DNA of 7,520 nucleotides from Chloroflexota bacterium. Lineage in GTDB: Bacteria; Chloroflexota; Anaerolineae; Promineifilales; Promineifilaceae. A model generated the notes under the pieces. The model did no database searches. It worked only from the letters and a program-made list of their open reading frames with translations, and was not told the origin of the DNA. This document shows, in pieces, positions 1-5,219 of the stretch; the stretch's first letter is position 1, and every line of letters starts with the position of its first letter. The stretch covers positions 1 to 7,520 of the forward strand of contig QQUD01000711.1 in the NCBI GenBank assembly GCA_008501785.1. The letters are read 5' to 3'. The translations under genes were made by a program, and so were the position numbers.

Positions 1-25
1 TAACGGACCAATTCTGAAAAAATGA

Positions 26-1000
26 TTAGTGACTTATCCAAAACGGCTTGCGCTCATCAAAACGCCAGATACCAGCCTCACAGGCGACGGCAACTGCTTC
101 TTGAAATTCACTGCGGTACAAATTGCGATTGATCTCGTTGTACTTTGACGAGGAAACTTTACCGGAAGGATAAAATTGATCCATCATATTCACAAAAGTA
201 TCTGGTGAAAGTGCCGCTAAAAATTGCATAATCGCCTTTGTTTCTGCCACCATACCAGGCATCACCAGATGGCGCACCAATACCCCACGCTTCGCCAGAC
301 CCTTTTCATCCATTTTCAACACCCCCACCTGCCGATGCATTTCATCAATAACTTTTTGAGCTATCTCTGGATAATCTTTCGCTTTCAGATATGTCTGCGC
401 TTTTTGGCTGCTCCACAGCTTAAAATCCGGCATATAAATATCGATAATTCCGTCCAGTAATTCCAGGCTATCTAAGGCATCATAAGCAGACGTGTTGTAT
501 ACCAGCGGCAACCGTAGACCAGCTACAACAGCTATCAGCAATCCTTCGAGCATTTGGGGAACCACATGTTCGGGAGTCACAAAATTAATGTTGTGACAGC
601 CCATCTCTTGTAATTGCAGCATCATGCTCGCCAATTGCTGCGGAGTTACTTCGTGTCCTGATTTGAGTTGGCTAATATCATAATTTTGGCAAAACACACA
701 GCGCAGGTTGCACATTGAGAAAAAGATGGTGCCACTGCCGTTCCAACCACGCAAACAATCCTCTTCACCCCTATGCGGGAAATAACTGCTGACGTGTGCG
801 TAACGGCCGATTTTGCAAACGGCCGTTTCTCCCTCCAATCGATTCACCCCACACAGTCGCGGACAAACCCGACAGTCAACCAACATGGCCCGAGCTTTTT
901 CAACGCGATTTGCTAATTCCCCAGTGCGAAACAGTTCAAGATAAGCTGGCTCAAATTTGTCACCAGCAAAAACGAAATCTGCATCTGATTTTTCACCCAT
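26..1000 (-). CDS. PflX-like radical SAM protein (COG1313-type)
   Basis: Probable radical S-adenosylmethionine enzyme of the pyruvate formate-lyase-activating-enzyme-like group (PflX, COG1313), cytosolic, about 324 aa, the usual length for the family. The radical SAM cluster motif is C97-x3-C101-x2-C104 within SMCNLRCVFCQNYDIS, preceded by GSGTIFF, which is typical of this family. An extra N-terminal cysteine set, C43-x2-C46-x3-C50 and C62 (CRVCPRLC...AVC), could bind a second cluster or metal. The C-terminal part carries the DIYMPDFK and HLVMPGM segments of the family. Start: ATG at 1000 is chosen because AGGAA (1010-1014) lies 9 bases upstream; an ATG at 1009 and a TTG at 1021 are in frame but less well placed. 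It is divergent from hpt. The substrate is unknown, and no glycyl-radical enzyme gene is visible nearby. Family assignment is confident; the reaction is not known. The gene contains one copy of the AAACGGCCGTTT palindrome. Confidence 0.9.
   Translation of the reverse strand: MGEKSDADFVFAGDKFEPAYLELFRTGELANRVEKARAMLVDCRVCPRLCGVNRLEGETAVCKIGRYAHVSSYFPHRGEEDCLRGWNGSGTIFFSMCNLRCVFCQNYDISQLKSGHEVTPQQLASMMLQLQEMGCHNINFVTPEHVVPQMLEGLLIAVVAGLRLPLVYNTSAYDALDSLELLDGIIDIYMPDFKLWSSQKAQTYLKAKDYPEIAQKVIDEMHRQVGVLKMDEKGLAKRGVLVRHLVMPGMVAETKAIMQFLAALSPDTFVNMMDQFYPSGKVSSSKYNEINRNLYRSEFQEAVAVACEAGIWRFDERKPFWISH
817..828. repeat. Perfect AAACGGCCGTTT palindrome in the radical SAM gene
   Basis: All 12 bases match the palindrome that recurs through the window. 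Read on the minus strand within the gene it gives ACG-GCC-GTT, Thr59-Ala60-Val61, directly before Cys62 of the N-terminal cysteine set. A near miss (TAACGGCCGA, 801-810) lies 7 bases away and encodes Gly-Arg. Confidence 0.85.
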
Positions 1001-1009
1001 TCGCTGCAT

Positions 1010-1014
1010 TTCCT
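1010..1014 (-). promoter_or_regulatory. Ribosome binding site deciding the radical SAM start
   Basis: On the minus strand AGGAA lies 9 bases before the ATG at 1000. It would sit directly against the ATG at 1009 and within the coding part of a TTG start at 1021, so it favours the start at 1000. Confidence 0.5.
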
Positions 1015-1092
1015 GATACAATCAAATCAAATAATTCAACAACATTCACTATTACTCTAATTGATAACAAACAACATCGTCAACCAATTTTC

Positions 1093-1098
1093 AGGAGG
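1093..1098 (+). promoter_or_regulatory. Strong Shine-Dalgarno site of hpt
   Basis: AGGAGG is complete and lies 9 bases before the ATG at 1108. It fixes the hpt start there, although the frame stays open far upstream, to about 796, antisense to the radical SAM gene. No convincing -35/-10 pair could be assigned in the AT-rich divergent interval 1022-1092. Confidence 0.85.
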
Positions 1099-1107
1099 AA
1101 TACCCAA

Positions 1108-1653
1108 ATGGACACACTTCATCCAGATTTGGCACGCATTCTCGTGACTGAAGAAACCATTCAATCCCATGTGACACGACTCGCAAAAAAAATATCAGAA
1201 GATTACGCAGATGCCCAACGACTCTATGTCGTTGGCGTTTTGAAAGGGGCTTTTATCTTTTTAGCCGACTTATGCCGACAGCTTACCATTCCCCACGTTG
1301 TTGACTTTATTGCAGTGTCCAGCTATGGCTCAACAACCTACTCTGGCGCGGTACGCTTTGTGATGGATTTACGCGAACCGATTGAAAATGAGCATGTGCT
1401 AATTGTGGAAGATATTGTGGACACTGGCAACACGTTGAAATATTTGTACGACAACTTCCAAGGCCGCAAACCAGCATCACTTAAAACATGCAGCATCGTC
1501 CAGAAAAAACGCGATACTCTTGACGTGCCAATCGATTACCTGGGCCTGGAAATCCCTGATGTATGGGTCGTCGGCTACGGCCTCGATTACGCAGACACAC
1601 ACCGCACCTTACCCTACATCGCCGAACTCAAACCCGAAGTTTACGAAAAATAA
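1108..1653 (+). CDS. hpt: Hypoxanthine phosphoribosyltransferase
   Basis: Purine salvage enzyme that transfers the phosphoribosyl group of PRPP to hypoxanthine (and usually guanine) to make IMP or GMP; soluble and cytosolic. It has 181 aa, the normal length for bacterial Hpt. The PRPP-binding signature LIVEDIVDTGNTL is at residues 98-110, with the Glu-Asp pair at 101-102. The VGVLKGAFIF segment (42-51) holds the conserved loop with Lys-Gly. SSYGSTTYSG (71-80) is the flexible loop that closes over the active site; it appears one residue shorter than the common SYGxxTxSSG form. The C-terminal VVGYGLDYADTHRTLPYI block (154-171) is the purine/Mg-binding end. The start is the ATG 9 bases after AGGAGG. 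The gene stands alone: upstream is the divergent radical SAM gene and downstream is a repeat-rich gap. In many bacteria hpt sits beside tilS and ftsH, which are not seen here. Confidence 0.96.
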   Translation: MDTLHPDLARILVTEETIQSHVTRLAKKISEDYADAQRLYVVGVLKGAFIFLADLCRQLTIPHVVDFIAVSSYGSTTYSGAVRFVMDLREPIENEHVLIVEDIVDTGNTLKYLYDNFQGRKPASLKTCSIVQKKRDTLDVPIDYLGLEIPDVWVVGYGLDYADTHRTLPYIAELKPEVYEK

Positions 1654-1656
1654 CAC

Positions 1657-1796
1657 GTCATTTCGACCCATTCGACTGCGCTCAGGGCAGGTCCTTTGAA
1701 GAGAAATCCCTACGGCCTTCATTTACAGGTAGTAGGGATTCCTCAGCGGACTTCAGTCTGTGTCGGCGCTTCCTGACATAGGTTACTCGAAATGAC
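1657..1796. repeat. Dispersed-repeat-like element bounded by GTCATTTCGA inverted ends
   Basis: Just after the hpt stop, GTCATTTCGA (1657-1666) is repeated inverted as TCGAAATGAC (1787-1796), enclosing about 120 bases. Inside, AATCCCTAC (1705-1713) pairs with GTAGGGATT (1732-1740), and the stretch TTCGACTGCGCTCAGGGCAG (1671-1690) has the look of the TTCGACT-GCTCAGG intergenic repeats seen in many environmental genomes (from memory, not searched). It encodes no plausible protein. The long fold could act as an mRNA 3' structure for hpt, but there is no T-tract, so it is not called a terminator. Confidence 0.6.
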
Positions 1797-1820
1797 ACGT
1801 GGTAGGGTTTGGTTTTCAGA

Positions 1821-1876
1821 GATTAAACCGATTACACCGTTAAAGAAATCTATGGAATCAGCACAATCTTTGATTG
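1821..1876. repeat. Degenerate 9-base AATC-type tandem repeat
   Basis: The stretch reads as loosely repeated units of 9-12 bases: GATTAAACC, GATTACACC, GTTAAAGAAATC, TATGGAATC, AGCACAATC, TTTGATTG. Similar AATC-rich strings occur as dispersed intergenic repeats in several phyla (recalled, not searched). No coding potential is seen. It sits between two other repeat types in the same gap. Confidence 0.45.
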
Positions 1877-1890
1877 AGGAATTCAAGGGG

Positions 1891-1942
1891 AGTGGCGGCT
1901 TTAGCCGGTTCTCACGAGACCGTTCCGGCTAAAGCCTCCACT
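1891..1942. repeat. 18-bp hairpin element (GGCTTTAGCCGG arms)
   Basis: AGTGGCGGCTTTAGCCGG (1891-1908) faces CCGGCTAAAGCCTCCACT (1925-1942): 17 of 18 bases pair, with a 16-base loop. Each arm holds the near-palindrome GGCTTTAGCC. It lies about 20 bases beyond the stop codon of the minus-strand AGPS gene, so it could stabilise or end that transcript, but no T-run follows on either strand. It may instead be a REP-like dispersed palindrome. Confidence 0.65.
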
Positions 1943-1963
1943 CTCAACCCCACGAAATCCTAA

Positions 1964-3730
1964 CTAGCCAGCGAAGATATTGTTACCAATACCGAAGATA
2001 TTGTCGGGATCGTAAGCTTGTTTGATGTCTTTTAGCAGCTCAATGCTGGTTTCGGAGAGGGTATCAGCCATAAAATCTTTGCGGATTTTGCCAACGCCGT
2101 GATGGTGCGAGACTGATCCACCATGCGCCATGATGGTTTCGCGTAATGCATGTTCGATAATGCTGAAAACTACATCTGGGTTTTCTACGCCATGCGTACT
2201 AAAGCCATGTGTAAAGTAAATGCAAACCCCTGTGTGATAAAGTTGTGTGACACGCGGCGAAACGTAAGGCTTACCCGGCAGGTTATATTCAGCATGTTTT
2301 TCATGAGCAACTTTATCAACCGCTTCCATCACTTCATGAACTTTATCCCAAGGAACCGTTGTTTCGTATGTCTCGCCAATAATTTCAAACTCAGCTAAAA
2401 AGTCACGAATGTAAGCAATCGCATAGGTGAGCATGTAGCCACGCTGTCCATTTGTGGAACCACCAGGTATACCTCGGTGTTTTTTGGCAATGCGGTTAAT
2501 CAATTTGCTTTGAAAGGCGACTTCCTCAGCGGTTCCTTCCATCACAATCGTTGCGGCACACAGTTCATTGGGGTCGAACCCCTTAATATTGAGCAAGAAG
2601 AGTTTTTGCAACTTGCTCATCAGCTTATCGGATGTGGTTGGTTTGGGTTTTAAGGCAGAGCCAAAACGAAACTGAATGTTATCCAGCAAACGAACGCTAG
2701 CGGGCAGCGTGCCAGTTCGCATCAATTCATAGAGAAAATCTGTACCCGATTTGAAATTAGGAAATACGAGAGAGCCAAACTTTTGGGCTTCTGGTAGTTT
2801 GTGGATTTTCATAACAGCTTTGGTAATGATGCCTAAATTGCCTTCACTGCCAAAGAGTAATTGCTGTGGCTGCATGCCGATGGAGTTACGGGGTGTGTCC
2901 ACGCTTTGATCCATCAGACCACGTGCAGTGATCATCGTCACATTTTCTACGATGTCTTCGATGTTGCCATAGCGGTTTTTCTTCATGCCGCTAGCATTGG
3001 TAGCAATCCAGCCGCCCACTGTGGAAAGCTCAAGACTGTCTGGTTCGTGGCCAGTAGTGAAGCCTTCTTTTTCGAGCGCTTCTTCGAGATCTTTGCCGGT
3101 CATGCCTGCCTGAACTTCAGCCCGAAAATTTTCACGGTCAATCCAAACGATTTTATCCATACGGCGCATATCAACGGCGACCATCATGCGCGGATCGCTT
3201 GCTGGCAGTTGCAACGCACAGCTCACGCTGGTTCCGCCACCGTAGGGAACCAAGCAAACATTGTGCTCTTGGGCGAGCGCAACCAGTTTTTCAACATCTT
3301 CATCAGACTCAGGATAGGTGACCAAATCGACGACGCGCTCTAAACGGCCGTATATCACCTTATACACTTCATCAGCCGTCGTCTGCCCATGACTGTGAAC
3401 GATGCGCTGTGTTTTTTCAAATGAATATTGCGACTCAGGGTAAACCTTTTTTAACGCTTCCATGAACCCTTCATTAATATTGGGGTCCGCTGCTGGCTTA
3501 TCTTCGATTTCTAGCTTGACATTATCGAAGTCCAGCTTGATATCGAGCATCTCTTCGACAAAAGGCAAAAATTCTGGCATCTCGGTACCAGATAGCGCAT
3601 ATCGCGTCCCTGTAAATGAAACAGAGTAATCACCTTTTCTCACAAAAGTCGAATCGGTGAACCCCCACCTGTGGTTATAACGTTCATCAACTAAATTACT
3701 GGTTTGGCCGTCCAATGATTTATCAGCCAT
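1964..3730 (-). CDS. agpS: Alkyldihydroxyacetonephosphate synthase (AGPS) family FAD enzyme
   Basis: FAD flavoenzyme of the vanillyl-alcohol-oxidase fold, resembling eukaryotic AGPS along its length. AGPS exchanges the acyl chain of acyl-DHAP for a fatty alcohol, the ether-bond-forming step of ether-lipid synthesis. At 588 aa it is somewhat shorter than human AGPS and lacks the peroxisomal targeting extension. Visible blocks are WGFTDSTF (22-29), the FAD loop VPYGGGTSVS (161-170), GHEPDSLE (227-234) with STVGGW, ASGMKKNRYGNIEDIV (246-261), ASVRLLDN (344-351), GQRGYMLTYAIAYIRD (428-443), GVCIYF with Tyr505, and SHHHGVGKIRK (541-551) carrying the three histidines that AGPS needs. The start is ATG 3730, 9 bases after GGAGG; a TTG at 3739 is rejected. 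The gene is monocistronic or leads no visible operon. Family assignment is strong. Whether this bacterium makes alkyl ethers is inference, since no acyl-DHAP acyltransferase or fatty alcohol gene is in view. The name FAD-binding oxidoreductase would be the cautious label. Confidence 0.88.
   Translation of the reverse strand: MADKSLDGQTSNLVDERYNHRWGFTDSTFVRKGDYSVSFTGTRYALSGTEMPEFLPFVEEMLDIKLDFDNVKLEIEDKPAADPNINEGFMEALKKVYPESQYSFEKTQRIVHSHGQTTADEVYKVIYGRLERVVDLVTYPESDEDVEKLVALAQEHNVCLVPYGGGTSVSCALQLPASDPRMMVAVDMRRMDKIVWIDRENFRAEVQAGMTGKDLEEALEKEGFTTGHEPDSLELSTVGGWIATNASGMKKNRYGNIEDIVENVTMITARGLMDQSVDTPRNSIGMQPQQLLFGSEGNLGIITKAVMKIHKLPEAQKFGSLVFPNFKSGTDFLYELMRTGTLPASVRLLDNIQFRFGSALKPKPTTSDKLMSKLQKLFLLNIKGFDPNELCAATIVMEGTAEEVAFQSKLINRIAKKHRGIPGGSTNGQRGYMLTYAIAYIRDFLAEFEIIGETYETTVPWDKVHEVMEAVDKVAHEKHAEYNLPGKPYVSPRVTQLYHTGVCIYFTHGFSTHGVENPDVVFSIIEHALRETIMAHGGSVSHHHGVGKIRKDFMADTLSETSIELLKDIKQAYDPDNIFGIGNNIFAG
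3342..3353. repeat. ACGGCCGT palindrome copy in agpS
   Basis: AAACGGCCGTAT, 11 of 12 to the recurrent palindrome, with an intact core at 3344-3351. In the minus-strand frame it reads TAC-GGC-CGT-TTA (Tyr-Gly-Arg-Leu, residues 127-130), one of the two copies not read as Thr-Ala-Val. Confidence 0.8.
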
Positions 3731-3739
3731 ATTCCTCAA

Positions 3740-3744
3740 CCTCC
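3740..3744 (-). promoter_or_regulatory. Shine-Dalgarno site of the AGPS gene
   Basis: GGAGG on the minus strand, 9 bases before the ATG at 3730. It would overlap or touch a TTG start at 3739, so it decides for the shorter protein. Confidence 0.75.
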
Positions 3745-3771
3745 ATCCTAGACTTTGTTTTATTCAACTTT

Positions 3772-3837
3772 ATTTCACGCAAAGGGCAAAGGTGCTAACA
3801 GATTCTCCCTTTACGTCTTCGCGCCTTTGCGTGAGAT
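3772..3837. repeat. Inverted repeat of the CACGCAAAGG type
   Basis: TCACGCAAAGG (3775-3785) pairs perfectly with CCTTTGCGTGA (3824-3834), and the pairing continues for two more bases after one mismatch (3772-3773 with 3836-3837). The interior, TTTACGTCTTCGCGCCTTTGC, resembles the GCGTCTTTGCGCCTTTGCGTGAGAT intergenic repeats common in environmental genomes (recalled, not searched). It lies between rarD and agpS. On the minus strand it follows rarD and precedes agpS, with no T-run, so a terminator role is uncertain. Confidence 0.6.
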
Positions 3838-3911
3838 TTCTTTTCTTAATTTTTAAAACAACACCTTTATCGTGCGGATTATGAGCCAGCTTGTGAATCC
3901 TGGCAACATTT

Positions 3912-4805
3912 TTAGACAGCAGATTGCAGCCGCAGTTTACGGCCGTTTCTTACCCCTTCCACCGAATAAACCAATAATGCCAACCAAATCAAACTAAACC
4001 CAATAAATCGCTGTATGGTAAACGGCTCGTTATACAAAAATATACCCAACAAAAATTGAATGGTTGGGGCTATATATTGCAAAATGCCCAAGGTGCTGAG
4101 GTTGATACGCCGCGCACCAGCAGCAAATAGCAGCAGTGGAACGGCCGTTACCCCCCCTGTCAGCACCAACAACAGCGTCGTCATCCACGATGCATGGGCA
4201 AAAACTGCTTGCCCCGTGAATCCGAGATACAGCAGGTAGGCAAGTGCGAAAGGAAACAAAACGGCCGTTTCCATCGACAACCCTTCCACCGAATTCAGCG
4301 TCGCCGTTTTGCGCAGCAAGCCATAACATGCAAATGAAAACGCTAAGGTGAGGGCAATCCACGGCAGTTGACCATAGGTCATTGTGAGATAAACAACGCC
4401 AATAAAAGCTATGAAAACGGCCGTCCACTGCCCAACACGCAGCCGTTCTCGCAAAAACAACACCCCAAACACGACGCTGACCAACGGGTTGATGAAGTAT
4501 CCCAAACTCGTTTCCACCACAAATCCAGCATTGACGCCCCAAATATAGGTGAGCCAATTGATGCCAAGCAAAATGCCTGAGGCGATAAAAGTGATCAGGG
4601 TGCGGGGGGTGGAAACGGCCGTTTTTACCCAGCCCCAATGCCGCCTAAATGCCAACAGCAGCACCACAAACCCCAACGACCACACCATCCGGTGCCCCAA
4701 AATTTCCGTTGCAGGCACATTTTGCAAAGCCTTCCAATAAATTGGAAACAACCCCCACAACAAATAAGCTCCACCCGCATACAATACACCTTTGTTCACA
4801 TACAC
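3912..4805 (-). CDS. rarD: RarD-type EamA/DMT family permease
   Basis: Inner-membrane transporter of the drug/metabolite (EamA) superfamily, RarD subfamily, with about ten hydrophobic helices and 297 aa, the usual size. Family marks in order: WGLFPIYWKAL (residues 17-27), LLGINWLTYIWGVN, SLGYFINPLVS, FLRERL, SFACYGLLRK, GLSMET, LLFAAGARRINLSTLGILQY, FLLGIFLYNEPF. The true substrate is not established; the family was named from an E. coli chloramphenicol-sensitivity gene, and export of metabolites or amino acids is only inferred. The start is a GTG (4803-4805) with a weak GGAAATGAG sequence before it; no better start is in frame near the family N-terminus. It diverges from the small zinc-ribbon gene. 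Oddity: five ACGGCCGT palindromes lie in this one gene, four read as Thr-Ala-Val within or next to membrane helices and one as Gly-Arg near the C-terminus. Confidence 0.93.
   Translation of the reverse strand: MYVNKGVLYAGGAYLLWGLFPIYWKALQNVPATEILGHRMVWSLGFVVLLLAFRRHWGWVKTAVSTPRTLITFIASGILLGINWLTYIWGVNAGFVVETSLGYFINPLVSVVFGVLFLRERLRVGQWTAVFIAFIGVVYLTMTYGQLPWIALTLAFSFACYGLLRKTATLNSVEGLSMETAVLFPFALAYLLYLGFTGQAVFAHASWMTTLLLVLTGGVTAVPLLLFAAGARRINLSTLGILQYIAPTIQFLLGIFLYNEPFTIQRFIGFSLIWLALLVYSVEGVRNGRKLRLQSAV
3937..4624. repeat. Cluster of five ACGGCCGT palindromes within rarD
   Basis: Copies are at 3937-3948 (TTACGGCCGTTT), 4139-4150 (GAACGGCCGTTA), 4259-4270 (perfect AAACGGCCGTTT), 4415-4426 (AAACGGCCGTCC) and 4613-4624 (perfect). 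Spacing is irregular, 120-202 bases. The four right-hand copies are all read ACG-GCC-GTx in the gene, giving VTAVP, ETAVL, WTAVF and KTAVS. The leftmost is read AAC-GGC-CGT (Asn-Gly-Arg). Confidence 0.85.
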
Positions 4806-4813
4806 CTCATTTC

Positions 4814-4860
4814 CATTCCATTCTGCATTCGTCCCATTCGTCCATTCGTGATTCTATTCG
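4814..4860. repeat. CATTCGTC imperfect tandem repeat before rarD
   Basis: CATTC occurs five times (4814, 4819, 4826, 4835, 4843). The last three are extended to CATTCGTC, CATTCGTC and CATTCGTG, followed by ATTC and TATTCG. On the minus strand this is a GAATG/GACGAATG series in the presumed 5' leader or promoter of rarD. The units are too short and contiguous for CRISPR. The effect, if any, on rarD expression is unknown. Confidence 0.6.
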
Positions 4861-4881
4861 CCCCAATCGTGGTTCTCGACC

Positions 4882-4887
4882 TATAAT
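4882..4887 (+). promoter_or_regulatory. TATAAT -10 box, likely leaderless start of the small gene
   Basis: A perfect TATAAT ends 6 bases before the ATG at 4894, the distance at which transcription normally begins, so the transcript would start at or next to the A of the ATG. No Shine-Dalgarno sequence is present in the six intervening bases, and no clear -35 was found 16-18 bases upstream. Confidence 0.6.
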
Positions 4888-4893
4888 CAAACT

Positions 4894-5127
4894 ATGTTGA
4901 CCGTCAAATGTGCGGCTTGCAAGCGTAAACTATGGAAATACGACAAAATCGGAAAAGGGGACCTGCTGCGCTGCCACAAAGATCGGATTTCAAGAAAATA
5001 TGAAATTGAGCAATCCGGCCAAAAGGTGATGTGCCTTTGTGGAAAAGAAATTGGGATTGATAAAGGCAGCCATATCAAAATGATTCGCAAATCGTTTGTT
5101 TACACGGGGACCAAAAGAACCAAATAG
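4894..5127 (+). CDS. Small conserved cysteine-rich (zinc-ribbon-like) protein
   Basis: A 77-residue basic protein of unknown function, without signal peptide or membrane segment. Cysteines are C6-x2-C9, C27 and C47-x-C49, a layout suited to one treble-clef or zinc-ribbon-like site. Conserved-looking text includes KIGKGDLLRCHKDRI (18-32), CLCGKEIGID (47-56) and SFVYTGTK (67-74). From memory, very similar small proteins of the form CxxCxxKLxKYxKIGKGxLLRCxKDRI occur in archaea and diverse bacteria; this was not searched. The ATG lies 6 bases after a perfect TATAAT with no ribosome binding site, so a leaderless message is likely. It diverges from rarD and is followed by a good terminator, so it is a single-gene unit. 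Metal binding is inferred from the cysteines only, and a nucleic-acid or ribosome-related role would be speculation. Confidence 0.85.
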   Translation: MLTVKCAACKRKLWKYDKIGKGDLLRCHKDRISRKYEIEQSGQKVMCLCGKEIGIDKGSHIKMIRKSFVYTGTKRTK

Positions 5128-5130
5128 GGC

Positions 5131-5167
5131 AAAAAGGTGTGGAGGATTTCCCCACACCCCATTTTTT
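5131..5167. terminator. Bidirectional Rho-independent terminator
   Basis: GGTGTGG (5136-5142) pairs with CCACACC (5152-5158). Two further G-C pairs (5144-5145 with 5150-5151) beyond a bulged A give an ATTT loop. On the plus strand TTTTTT (5162-5167) follows, just after the small gene. On the minus strand the A-run 5131-5135 becomes TTTTT after the same stem, so it can also stop transcription from the membrane-protein gene. It sits between the two convergent stops. Confidence 0.85.
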
Positions 5168-5171
5168 ATAA

Positions 5172-5219
5172 AGTAACCGTTCAGAAATAACATTGCGATT
5201 ACAGAACCGAACGGTTACT
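5172..5219. repeat. 11-bp inverted repeat overlapping a stop codon
   Basis: AGTAACCGTTC (5172-5182) is perfectly inverted as GAACGGTTACT (5209-5219), with a 26-base spacer. The right arm overlaps the minus-strand stop codon TAG at 5218-5220 and supplies an adjacent TAA. It precedes the bidirectional terminator when read from the minus-strand gene. It may be a second 3' structure or a dispersed repeat. Confidence 0.65.

Noticed and set aside
803..810. Eleventh copy of the ACGGCCGT palindrome
   Set aside because: The sequence is ACGGCCGA, one base off the core; counted as a near miss.
796..1107. Open upstream extension of the hpt frame by about 100 codons
   Set aside because: It lies antisense to the radical SAM gene, the added residues do not resemble Hpt, and AGGAGG fixes the start at 1108.
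1563..1781. Short open frame overlapping the hpt end and the following repeat
   Set aside because: It overlaps hpt out of frame and continues into a repeat; its arginine-rich translation has no gene-like character.
1891..1942. Rho-independent terminator of the AGPS gene
   Set aside because: The stem is strong but no T-run follows on the minus strand, so it is listed as a repeat or hairpin only.
1654..1963. Riboswitch or small RNA gene
   Set aside because: The folds lie downstream of both flanking genes (their 3' ends) and match repeat-like patterns; no recognisable aptamer core or promoter was seen.
4030..4638. Long second frame inside rarD on the same strand
   Set aside because: The RarD frame has a full set of family motifs; the other frame is a Trp/Cys/His-rich by-product.
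4814..4860. CRISPR array
   Set aside because: Units are 5-8 bases with no spacers of even length and no cas genes nearby.
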